64,000 nt of DNA from Rhyzopertha dominica (lineage: Eukaryota > Arthropoda > Insecta > Coleoptera > Bostrichidae): the NCBI GenBank assembly GCA_025024175.1, contig QCXZ01000137.1, positions 75,764,680 to 75,828,679 on the forward strand, read 5' to 3'. Below the pieces are notes generated by a model that was not told where the DNA came from, searched no databases, and saw nothing but the letters and a program-made list of their open reading frames with translations. A program made the translations under genes and the position numbers. This document shows, one piece after another, positions 34,601 through 45,288 of the stretch (within the stretch, counting starts at the first letter, position 1; every line of letters begins with the position of its first letter).

Positions 34601-37600
34601 ATTTTCCAACAAAATACGTAGTGCCCCTGTCATATCTATTATAAAAAAAATAAGTTGTGTCTTCCTCAGAAATATGCTATTAAATTTTAAATGGTGCGGT
34701 TTTCACCATTTTAGTCTATATTCAGTTATCCTTTTAATTAAGTAAACAGCTTTATACCGTTGCATTTAAAGATTTCGAGAAAAATCGATGTTTAGGTGAC
34801 AAAACGCCCTCTCGCGGTCAACACTGACACTTAAAGTTGCTTTTTATGAAGGCACATAAACTTTTGAAAATGACACCTCATTGGTTGAAATCGGTCAAGC
34901 CAAACCTGAAATATTAACGATTTTTTATATTAATATTCACTCGCCCCCCACTCCTTTATTTGCCATTTAACAAAAAAATGTTCTAAACAAAAATGGTAGA
35001 TTGTAGTCCAAACAATCTTAATATGTTTAATACCGCAGACATTTATTAGGTTAAAAATGACACAAACATTAATTTTGTAATTTGGAGGTGCCACAGCGCC
35101 CTCTAGTGGTCACTTTACAAACTCTTAAATATTTTCCAGCAATTTCTCTAGGCCATTTTAGTAAAGAAATATCTTGCCTCAAAGCTCTAGGGCTACTGGG
35201 TTATAAGATATGACCGGCCACCTTTCTTGTTTGCTCACCCTGTACACATTACATGAACTGACGGACTTATCCTACTTTCAAATACAACACATCATTTAAT
35301 CAATTTTTCCTCCACTTTACATAGGGCTGGGGAGTGCGCACCAAGGAAGCAATCAAGAGCGGAGAATTCATCCTCGAATACGTAGGCGAAGTAGTTTCCG
35401 ATCAAGAGTTCAAAGAACGAATGGCCACCATCTACATCAACGACACCCACCACTACTGCCTGCACCTGGACGGCGGCCTGGTCATCGACGGGCACAGGAT
35501 GGGCGGCGACGGCCGCTTCGTCAACCACTCTTGCCAGCCGAACTGCGAGATGCAAAAGTGGTCGGTGAACGGCCAGTTCCGCATGGCGCTGTTCGCCCTC
35601 AGGGACATCGAGCCGGGCGAGGAACTCACTTACGACTACAACTTCTCCCTGTTCAACCCGGCCGAAGGTCAGGAGTGCAAGTGCGGCAGCGAGAACTGCA
35701 GGGGTGTCATCGGGGGCAAATCGCAGAGAGTCAGGCAGAGTACGGCCGTGACGCAGAACGGTTCGGGTGGACATGGCGGAAGGGTGGGCAGGCCCAGGAA
35801 GAATCCTTCGAAGAGGGCCACGAGCAAGCCTAAGGAGCAGCAGCCACCTCCGCCCTTGCCTCCGCCGGTTCTGCAGACTCCGCACGTGAAGCCACTGAGT
35901 CATCAGCAGAAGTGTTATGTGCTCGAGCACCACTGCTTTTTATTGCGGAATTTGTGTAAGGTAAGAATTGAAGATTTTTTTTTTTTTAATAATTATTGGC
36001 ATGATAAACTTGCTCCATTTGATCCAAAACTGAACTGAAATCTGGAAGTGTGTTAAGTTTTTTTAGAACGAGAACGAATTGAAATGAAAGAAAATATTGG
36101 TTATTTTTTCATCATCTTTCTCTCGAGTTTCCATTTCAATTGACTTTTCTTCATTTGGAAGTGAACTAAATGCATAATGAGAAAAATTAGTGTTTGCTGG
36201 AGCAAAAGTCAGTGTGAAAGAATAACATTTCAAAGTATTGCTATTAATAATTCAAATTCTTCTGGTGGTATGTACTGAGCATGGATTTAATTAAAATTAG
36301 TCTGATCCATTGAAGTCTAGTGCAAATTATCTAAATTCTATTAAAATTTATAACAAATAAATAGGGTGTGTCCATCTTATAAGTTGAAAATAGTGGGAAA
36401 AATATATTTTTGTTTTCAATTATTATGGAATCGGCTAAGATAACTTGACTAAAATATGAGTTTGGGTTAAATTTTTGGTGTTGAATCTACCAATACAAGG
36501 TTTGTGGAAAAGCCCACTTTGGCCATGAAAAATTTTCTGGAGAAATTTAAAACATCAGACAGGAAATAAAAAGCAAACCTTAAATAGGCTGATGACTCTT
36601 GACTGTCTCCTTCCCCTGATCTGGTTACTGTAATAGAATTGATTAGATTACAAAGCTGTATTAGTTTTGTCTAAAAAACACAGACCTAAAAGTTCTATTA
36701 AAAAGGAGGGAGAGTGTATAACCCCAGCGCACTCCACTGGTGCTTTAAAAAACCCCCGATTCCTTTTTTCATTGTACGTTTATGATTCTCTCCAAATTTG
36801 AAATTGATATCTTTTATAGTTCAGGAATAGTCTTAAATAATTCATTTAAATTCAACTTCAACACCTATCACCTGTCAAAAGTTGTCGGTGTATTTTGAAG
36901 ACACTTTGTATATTCGAGTTTAATATTTATATTTTATTGATTTCTTTCTCAGGTAAAACGAATGCGTGAAAAATCTGTTGGTTCCATTCCGATGATTAGA
37001 CCCCAGACCGTGAGTCGGCCTGAAACCAGCAGCACTGTGTTTGTTAACCATCTGAATGCCCTTCAAAAACCAAGAAACATGCGCACAAGACGGCTGGCCC
37101 AAGCCCAGGATAATCCCGAATTAAACAAAACAGCTAAACTTGCCACTATTCTAAGGGACATTTATAATGCTGTGGCTACAGCAAAAGGTATTGTTTCCTT
37201 CTTCAGGATAAGACATTTTGCTCAAGCTAATTTTTTTAGATGAAAACAATGAATCGCTGTCCAGTTCCTTGATCACGTTACCGTCTAAACGTAAGGTGCC
37301 AGAATATTACCAGAGAATTACGGAACCGATAGATCTGACTACTGTGGATCAAAACATAACGAAAGGAATGTACAAATCACCTGAAGTCTTTGACAGTGAC
37401 ATATGCCGCGTGTTTAACAATTGTGTGAAATATTACGGGAGAACTTCCGAACCTGGAATTGCAGCCACGAGATTGAAGAAAATCTATTCCGAAGCGAAAA
37501 AGAACAACTTGGCAAAGTTTGAAGAGGTCGTAGGAGAGAAGCTGCCTCCAGGCTTCATCTCAAACAAACGAAAAGGTAATTTCGCACATTATTACGTAGA

Positions 37601-40399
37601 GGCACTACTTACTTAACATTTTTTATGTTTAGGGGAAGAAGAAGATGTCATACGCTGCATCTGCGGCATGTTCAGAGACGAGGGACTCATGATTCAGTGT
37701 GAGCGCTGCCTGGTGTGGCAACATTGTGAATGCGTGAAGGCTGATCCAGCGGCTGCTAGTTACCACTGTGAAAAGTGTGTTCCACGACAAGTTGATTATG
37801 AAATAGCCCTAAATGAGTACACCGAACATGGTCACAGGTAAGTGCAAGTGATAGGTGGCATCTAATTTAATAATTTATTGAAAAAGAGTACAGATATGAC
37901 ATATATTACCTAAAATGTAGATATTCATATTCATAGATTTGGTGCTGTCTGTAACGTTTTGACATGGAATTGAATTTCTTATAACATTAAAAAAATGTTG
38001 GATTGTGTAAAGAATATGTAGACAGCACCAAGTATATCCTTATGTTTGTCTTTTTTATCAGCACATTTATATTTTTTTAACAGAATCAACTTAATCACAT
38101 GCATAAGATGTGAAAAAGATATTGATTCTAGGCCATTCATATGAGATTAGGAACTCTTTTGAAATAAGCAGTTGTCTTGAAACGTTTTGTTTTTGAATAT
38201 ACAGTGTGTCCATACTAGTGTATTTTAAATCTAATAAATGGGATCTGAAATAACACTTAAACTTCAAAAGGAATGCAAAATTTAGCCATTTTTGAAAATG
38301 AGGTTTTCTTATTTTCATTGGTTAAGAAGTTATGGAAGAAATGCATTTTTCGGGCGACTCTTGTGCCGCCTCGAAACTTATCTTTTAACATTTGTGACAG
38401 ATATGGAGATGTTTATGCCTTATGTTGACTTGTATAGTCTACCATATCTAAATTACTAACAAAACAAAAAATGTAGCATGACACACCAGCTGTGCATTAA
38501 GCATCCGTAACATATTATTTACTAAAAATTAATAACTATCACAGCCTGTAAGAGCATTTGCATTCTCAATGTCATGATTACCATTGTTGCAGATATTACT
38601 TAACTTTATTGCGAGGAGACTTGCAACTGAGGCAGGGTGACACAGTCTATGTCCTACGTGACATACCTATACCTGGGACAGACCGCAAGCACACTTACGA
38701 TACAATAGGAGAAATCAAATATTCTGATCTAGACATATTTCGAATCGAAAGACTATGGAAAGACAAAACCAACGGACAGAGATTTGCCTATGGCCATCAT
38801 TACCTTAGGCCACATGAAACATACCACGAACCATCAAGGAAGTAAGTTAAAATTAAAATGGTTCCAAGTCCATTGATTCTTATCCTATTCAATCCCTTTC
38901 AGGTTCTTCCCGAATGAAGTAATGCGAGTACCCCTGTATGAAGCGGTGCCCGTCGAACTTGTCATATCGCACTGCTGGGTGATGGACCTCAACACTTACT
39001 GCAAAGGACGGCCCATCAACGCTCCCGAGGAGCACACATACATATGCGAATATCGAGTTGATAAGACCGCAAGGCTCTTCAGTAAAGTGTCGAAATCGAA
39101 ATATCCCATCTGCACAAAGAGTTACGCTTTCGACAGGTTCGACACTAGGCTGAAGATTTCGAGAACGTACACGCCACATGATCTCGATCCTGCCTTGGTG
39201 AAGCCACGAGGACGGAAAACAGCGGAAAATGAAGAGGTGCACGAGTTGCCTAGGAGGATGTCCATTCACGTGCCAGTTGTTAAGGTGAGATGCCATATAT
39301 TTTTTGTGTGCTGTATTATGTTAATTATTTTTCCACCCAAAAGCAGCAAATTTTGTTTCGTGAACCAGATTTTTAGAAGAAAGAATTATTTTGACAAATT
39401 CCATAGGCGGAATTATCCTCTGCTAAAAAAATGGAAAGGTTAATACAATGAGAAAAATCGGTGGTCTCATTTTTGATATACAGTGTTGAAGTTAAAAAAA
39501 AACTTTACTAATTTTGGCAGAATGTTATAATAGATCACGGCTAATAATCTGGCATAAAACATTTTTTCCATATCTGTAACAGGTTAGGGCAGAGGGGACT
39601 CGTCACTATTTTCAGAAAGAGCAACAAATAAAGTACAAAAAACCTTAGAGGTTGGTACAAATCGACCAAAAATTAACTTTTTTTATTTTTTAAAGAAATT
39701 AACGTTTACATGGCAACAACTTTTTGGAATTAATTGAACTATATCATGACAAATGATCAGACATAACGATTAAGCTAGAATGGCAACTTACGTTTGGCAT
39801 TATTAAAAATCTTTAAAAAATTAAATTTCTGAATTTTACAACAATGGCTTGTCTTAGCATTATGGGATGTAAATTTTTCTTTCTTTTTATATATGTTTTA
39901 CTGCTCTTTATAATTACTGAAACGGTTTTAAAAATGTGGAAATAATCTTTGTATAAAAAAAAATTTCTTGCGTGTTGAAAGAAAAGGCATCAGCGAAAGG
40001 CTTTTGTTAATTAATTCTTCTTCAAGAAAAATTTACTTGAAGTATAATCCACTTTATTCTCTTAATTGTAGAGCGTTTTCGGCTAACACGTAGCCATCAT
40101 CAGTAAAGTCAATATATAAATAAATTGAATGATTTAAATCTTCAACAACTTTATGATGAGAGACTTTTATACACTTGTATTTATCATTAGACTTTTGTGC
40201 TCATTTTTTATGAAAACACCTAATGTATAATAATTATTTTGGTGAATAATACTTGTTTTTATGTTTGCAGTCAAAAAGTGAAAGAAAGGCCCGCTTAAAT
40301 AGGATACTGCTAAATTTACTAAGTAAAATGCCGACCAAGCAAGTGTTGGACTTATCATATCTTTTGGAAGGTGGACGTCGAAGGAAGAAGCAAACATGA
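28657..40399 (+). CDS. ash1: Histone-lysine N-methyltransferase ASH1 (Trithorax group), complete coding region
   Basis: Nine coding exons, all GT-AG and phase-consistent: 28657-32144, 33263-33689, 35325-35960, 36953-37187, 37240-37575, 37633-37837, 38593-38841, 38903-39284, 40271-40399 (6087 nt, about 2028 aa; fly ASH1 is about 2.2 kb of codons). The ATG follows a splice acceptor directly ([13 protein letters not shown]). The long, Lys/Ser-rich first exon carries AT-hooks at about 163-172 (KRGRPKK), 293-299 (AGRPP) and 303-309 (GPGRPPK). Then come AWS (Cys cluster [13 protein letters not shown], about 1256-1300); SET (about 1306-1425, with [18 protein letters not shown] at 1369 and ELTYDYNF); post-[11 protein letters not shown]; a bromodomain (about 1575-1690); a PHD finger (CICGMF...CEKC, about 1715-1755); and BAH (about 1776-1930). 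The family places mono/dimethyl marks on H3K36, counters Polycomb repression and keeps Hox genes active in the nucleus. Domain order and open frames indicate an intact gene. Confidence 0.96.
32145..33262 (+). other. ash1 intron 1 (between coding exons 1 and 2)
   Basis: Donor gtaagt at 32145, acceptor tttccag ending 33262. AT-rich with no internal gene. Confidence 0.8.
33690..35324 (+). other. ash1 intron 2, with a repeat-like segment near its 3' end
   Basis: Donor gtaggt at 33690; acceptor ctttacatag ending at 35324. The part at about 34780-35250 includes cgccctctcgcggtcaacac and gcgccctctagtggtcactt and ends at ctcaccctgtacac. Such blocks typify insect transposon fossils with a TACAGGGTG-like end, but no partner end was defined. 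Confidence 0.6.
35961..36952 (+). other. ash1 intron 3
   Basis: Donor gtaaga at 35961, acceptor tttctcag ending 36952. agggtgtgtccatcttataa at 36363 looks like another transposon-type terminus. There is no gene inside. Confidence 0.7.
37838..38592 (+). other. ash1 intron between PHD and BAH exons
   Basis: Donor gtaagt at 37838, acceptor tgttgcag ending 38592. tatacagtgtgtccatacta at about 38201 resembles a DNA-transposon end. There is no gene inside. Confidence 0.7.
39285..40270 (+). other. Last ash1 intron, holding a hammerhead-like motif on the minus strand
   Basis: Donor gtgaga at 39285, acceptor tgtttgcag ending 40270. It is AT-rich. The minus-strand motif at 40071-40110 is listed separately. 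Confidence 0.7.
40071..40103 (-). ncRNA. Second hammerhead-like core (degenerate) in the ash1 intron
   Basis: The minus strand reads CTGATGA (40103-40097), one unpaired T, GGCT, a 7-nt loop, AGCC, then GAAA (40080-40077) followed by ACGCTC. Helix II (GGCU/AGCC) is a perfect 4-bp stem and the CUGAUGA and GAAA core boxes are exact. As in the 12.7-kb motif, one extra base separates CTGANGA from the stem. Helix I is weak and the cleavage-site side does not fit as well, so this may be a decayed copy or chance. It probably marks a Penelope-like terminus fossil. Confidence 0.3.
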
Positions 40400-40913
40400 T
40401 CAAAGGAGGTAAATTAACATTTTTAAACTCAGTGGGTGATAACTTTAGCCAATTGAACCATGCTGTCTTTTATCTGTTTTTGTAACTGAGTTACTATTTT
40501 TTTACGACTTGTCTTTATAATGTAGGGCCTAGTCATAACTTGTTGTCATTATGCCTATTGGTTGGGATTATTAATTTATTTGTAAATATACACAGATATA
40601 TTTATGCTACTGTTGCAAATGTTGGAAAGAACATTTGGTAAAGTGTTAAACGCATAGCAAGTTTTCTTGAGCATATTATGTTGTGGTTTATCAATTTCAC
40701 AAGTTATTGATTTACAGTTGTACAAGTGAATAGTTATTTATTGGGTAATATTAGGATGATCTATATTTATTTACTTTTACCTTTTTAGTATTCACAATGT
40801 ATATATAATTTATGTTACGTACTTTTTATTTATTATAAGCACATTTTTAAGATCTGACAAACTGCGATTACATATTGTACTCTAACTTCTGTACCAAACG
40901 TGCATACTGTCTT

Positions 40914-40919
40914 AATAAA
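40914..40919 (+). promoter_or_regulatory. Poly(A) signal AATAAA for ash1
   Basis: Canonical AATAAA about 515 bp after the ash1 stop codon, followed by a T-rich stretch. Confidence 0.6.
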
Positions 40920-41279
40920 ATTGTTATTTTTTTATTACTTGTTTCATTCCTTGTGAGTAAAGTAGAAAGCACTGCGAAGTAAAAAAGTTGATTGATAGTC
41001 AATGTGTGGATGGGAATTATTGACAAATATCTAGATTTTTTACAATATCAGTTGCCAATTCTTTTCAAAATCTGGCAATAGCTGTCAAGAATATGATCTG
41101 GCTCAAATTTTCCTCCGAATCGTGGATTGAAAAAGGAAGGCAAAGGGCCTCACGGGATAAACAAGAAGTGCGCGACCCAGCACAGATTTTCCTATTACAG
41201 TCATATGATGGTGTTGATGGATAAAGTACTAGGCCCTTAGGGCCACTGGTAAAGGACAATTTTTTTTAATTTGTAACTA

Positions 41280-41400
41280 TGGAAGCTATAAGCTTATACC
41301 TAACTCCTACAGATGAGGAAGAAGTCAAGATTTGTATAAAATCATTTAAAAGTTGAAAGGTGCCTGGCATAGATGGGATAACAACTGACCATACTAACGA
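41280..41400 (+). pseudogene. LINE reverse-transcriptase N-terminal fragment
   Basis: From about 41310 the plus strand reads PTDEEEVKICIKSFKS, stop, KVPGIDGITTDHTNDI. This matches the PTxEEVxxAIKxLKNGKAPGIDGIxAELLK block at the start of LINE reverse transcriptases. The fragment is cut off on the right by the MITE at 41401. Confidence 0.75.
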
Positions 41401-41643
41401 TATACAGGGTGCGGCAAAAGTCAGTTTACCAATTAGCAAATTAACAAAAACAGCAGGGAGATGCCTTCAGCCATTATGTATTTTACGCGGAGCTGCACAG
41501 CCACGGTGATACGACTCGGGTGAACGATAAGCGAATTGCAAATACTAAACTATTTTGTTGCGTTAACTGACTATGGCCGGACGAAGGTTACGCGTTTTTA
41601 TCTGTTTTGCTGGCGTAAATTGACTTTTGCCGCACTCTATATA
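41401..41643. mobile_element. 243-bp MITE with about 29-bp terminal inverted repeats
   Basis: The left end tatacagggtgcggcaaaag then tcagtttac (41401-41429) is mirrored by the right end gtaaattgacttttgccgca then ctctatata (41615-41643), with about three mismatches. The ends are TA, consistent with a Tc1/mariner-type target. There is no coding capacity, so this is a non-autonomous miniature element. It interrupts a LINE reverse-transcriptase fossil and is therefore younger than it. Confidence 0.85.
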
Positions 41644-41644
41644 A

Positions 41645-42613
41645 TAGGTACTTCAGTAAACCTCAAAACTACTTAATGCACACACCCGTTTGTATGAGTT
41701 AGTTTTTATACCTATCACTGGGATTGGGCCACTTCTCCATTCATACAGATTATCAAAATCCTCAACTACTTTCGATATTTATTGCATTATATTTGAAAGT
41801 CATCACATTCTCAATCTGCAGGCATAACCTCATAAATGCAACTAACATTTCAAAATTACCACCACTGAGTAGCTCAAATCAGGGGGTTATTGGAACTACG
41901 TACTACCAACTGCTGTTCAGTGGTGGTTTTTGGTAAGAAATATCCTTTTGCCTTTCTGTAATCCTGGTACTACAACTCGAAATTATACATTGTGCTTATG
42001 GGAGATTTCGTTTAGATTTCACATTCGATTAAAAATGTTTAGTGAAATTTGTGAACATAAATAATTCGAAGTTGGTGATTGCCTATTAACACAGATCCAG
42101 TAGGTCAATTGACTTATAAGGAAATCGTTATTAAAACTTTTTAGTGTAAATTAACTATTTTACATGTTAATACTCATAGAATTTCGGCGTAATAGTTCTG
42201 ATTTAATCAATAATTTGCTCACCAGTACCCATAGATAAAGGACGTACTCAAATATTGAAGTCGGCGGTTATTGGGGTTACTAGGACACAAGTGAATGTCT
42301 TTTTAAACAAAACACACGTTTTTTTATGTGCATGCGAATCTAGCATGATTACTAAAACACATTACAATAATTTCGAATACCCTACTGGCAACACCGGTTA
42401 CAACCTAGTAGTTAAGATGAACTGTAACAGGGTCTTTGTTGACTGTAAATGCTAACCTAATAATGAAAATATTATTGTTAAATTGTTCTACTACTACATG
42501 CACACCGTGTGTAGAATTGCATTCGTATTAGCATTTTATTGATTTTATAACATAGGAAAGTATAGACGTGTTTACATTTATTGGGTACCTATTCCGAAAC
42601 AATCATTACAATT
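41645..42613. other. Intergenic AT-rich stretch and Vps33B 5' flank
   Basis: No gene or repeat is supported. The Vps33B promoter must lie in the right part, but no core element was identified. Confidence 0.4.
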
Positions 42614-44462
42614 ATGGATCTCGACAAAAAGCTCTTTTCCTTCCCAGAAGTTTCTAAAGCACAGTTAGCTAAAATAATAAATGTTACAAAGGGCTCGAAG
42701 GACTTAATACTGGAAAAATCTGTCATTCACCCACTGCAAAGAATTTGTGGTGTTCAGTGGTTGAGGTAGTAATTTGTATCTTTTATCTAGTTGTGTATCT
42801 GAATTTTGTGTTTATAGAGGAAATGGTGTGGACAAGATATTTAAATTAGAAAATACATATCCCTGTTCAAAGGCTGAAGCAGTTTTCTACATGATCTACG
42901 CAACTGGTGCCACTTTCAAAATAGTTGTGGATCAGATTCGGTCAGTTCTTGATCTAGAAAAACCAGTCAAGAACAAGTACCATGTCATCGTGATACCTAC
43001 AAGTTTATTTCTCTTTGAAGATGCACTGGAAGAATTGGGACTTTTTGATCCAGTTGTTAGTGTTTATTCATTTCACTGGCAACCACTTTATCTCGATAAA
43101 GGAATACTGAGCCTTGAGTTTCCAGATATGTACAGTCAAATTTTTGTTCGAAACGATAATTCATTACTACCTGTATACGCTCGAAGTTTGTGGCATTTGT
43201 TTTTCACTTTAGGACAACCAAATTTTACAATTGCCTTAGGTCAAACATCAAATGTAGTCTTAAAACAGTTAGATGCGATGTTGGAAAACATTGGAGCTAC
43301 AGAAAAATATGAGTCTGATTTTGGTGGCCTTGTTATTATGGACCGTTCTGTTGATTATCCAAGTGCATTACTTACCCCTTGTACATATGCTGCTCTTCTA
43401 AAGGAAGTTTATGAAGTTCGTTGTGGGATGTGTGAACACAAAGATGAAGATGATGAAAAGTATGACAGTAAGTTCAATCCTATGATTAAAAAGCACCCCA
43501 TTAATTTTGTGTTAGATAGCACACAAGACTTGGTGTACCGAGAAATTAGAAATAGGTACTTCACTGAAGTAACTTCAGTGCTGAGCAATCTAACTAAACA
43601 GTTAAAAAAAGAGACCGCAGATTCTAAAGAAATGGCTCTTGAAGAGATCAAGCGGTATGTAAAAACTCAACTGCAGGCCACACAATCTAGAAAGAAGTTT
43701 ATTGCAAATCACCTAACGGCAGCTGAATGCATTATAAATGTTATGGGGCCACGTTTTGAGCATCAGCAACAGGTAGAACTAAACATAATGCAAAACAAGA
43801 ATAAAAGTGGGAATTTTACTTACGTGGAAGAATTATTAACAGTAGAGAACAACGAATTTACAAGCCTACGACTGTTCTGCCTACTTTGTATAACACAAAA
43901 GCTATCAGAAAGTGAAATCAAAAGTTTTTGGAAGAAGTACTTGCACGAGTTCGGTTACAAATATGCATTTGCACTTGATAACTTAATAGCTGCAGGATTT
44001 ATTCAAGAAAATCAATCGCCTGCTGTTTTGCCAATGAAAATAATAAAAATGCCAAGATTCAGCACCAACAACTTTTACACAACAGCGAATAAACTAAAAC
44101 AGATACCGAGCGATCCTGAAAAGATCGATCCAAAGCACCCTACTTGTTGCAGTTACGTCTTCGGTGGGGCTTACATTCCCCTCATAGCACAGATTGCAAG
44201 CATGGTATTAAACACGACGCCTATTGAAGAAATCAAGACAAAGCTGGAAAGCTTGGGTAGCTTAACTGTGAGAAATGAAAGGGGATATCCATTGCAACCT
44301 CGATTGCTGTTAGTTTATATCATTGGAGGAGTAACATATGCCGAAATAGCTGCATGCAATTTATTGGAAGCTCTCACAGGGTCAAGAATTATCGTGCTGA
44401 GTGATCAGGTTGTATCTGGTAATGATCTAATGAAAGGTATTCTCAGCTTACCGGATGGTTGA
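42614..44462 (+). CDS. Vps33B: Vacuolar protein sorting-associated protein 33B (Sec1/Munc18 family)
   Basis: Two exons, 42614-42765 and 42818-44462, are joined across a 52-bp GT-AG intron that splits an Arg codon, giving 598 aa (human VPS33B is 617). An upstream in-frame ATG at 42581 exists, but MDLDKKLFSFPEVSK at 42614 fits the family start better. Seen in the sequence: the SM-protein core with ATGATFKIVVDQI and HVIVIPTSLFLFEDALEELG, the GGLVIMDRSVDYPSALLTP segment typical of VPS33 domain 2, and the C-terminal LLVYIIGGVTYAEIAACNLL that closes Sec1 proteins. It resembles VPS33B rather than VPS33A (carnation) in the acidic insert CEHKDEDDEKYDSK and in length. By family knowledge it pairs with a VIPAS39/Vps16B-type partner to drive SNARE-mediated late-endosome and lysosome traffic in the cytosol and on membranes. 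The reading frame is intact. Confidence 0.92.
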
Positions 44463-44697
44463 TTACATGCTTTAGTGATATGGAAGAAACTCAAATATTG
44501 ATTGAATTTGCCATTTCATAAAAAATAGCTAAATGTTTGAACAAGGAAAATAGTAAAAAACCTTTTCATATTAACTTCTGCAAGAATTGTCCTCATATTA
44601 CCTACTGAAGTTGCAACAACTGTATTATTAAAAGAGTAAAAGCACAAAAGTGATATTTTTGTCTACATTTCATAATGTATAGTAGGTAGGTATTTCA

Positions 44698-44703
44698 AAT
44701 AAA
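44698..44703 (+). promoter_or_regulatory. Poly(A) signal AATAAA for Vps33B
   Basis: AATAAA about 235 bp after the Vps33B stop, followed by GT/T-rich sequence. Confidence 0.65.
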
Positions 44704-45288
44704 GTTTATTTTTTACTTTGTTTCCATCATTTCTTACCATATTTGCAGGATTCAGTAAAATATATTTTGTTAAATTTAAAATCAATAAAGGTATGGATTT
44801 AGTACACAAGAATCCTTCTCTGAACTGGTATAGTTCCCGGATTCGATCTGACTCGTTCAGTCTAATAAATGTATCATCTTAATAATGTTACTTTGTACGA
44901 AACGTAATAATACTACTAAGTACTTCACTGTTTACTAAATTGCTTATTTTATTGCTGTTTTACTTAATAAATTAGTAAATTACACAATAGAACTTCTCCA
45001 TCGAATATTTGTAGTGAATCAGTTTCCAGTTTTGATTCCATCCACTCCTTGTGAATCTGCCATTTTTTTGCATTTGCTGTCAACGTCACTTTATTTGACA
45101 GTTGTTATGATCTTACTCTTTCTGAAGAAAGATAAGATGTCTGTGGGTCGTCCTAACCTGAAAGTAATGGAAGTAAATTAAATCCCATTTTGTGTTTTTA
45201 TTAGATTAACAAGACATAACAAGTGTAATGCCACTGTGAAGTCGTGATTTTACTTGAATTTGTAATTTGTAAACTTACACTTTTTAAG
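44704..45288. other. Short intergenic spacer, SHPRH promoter region
   Basis: About 585 bp between the Vps33B poly(A) signal and the SHPRH ATG. No TATA box was established. Confidence 0.45.

Noticed and set aside
35292..35933. A 213-codon minus-strand frame across the SET exon
   Set aside because: Shadow of the GC-rich SET exon, where stops are rare on both strands. The plus-strand SET and post-SET motifs are unequivocal.
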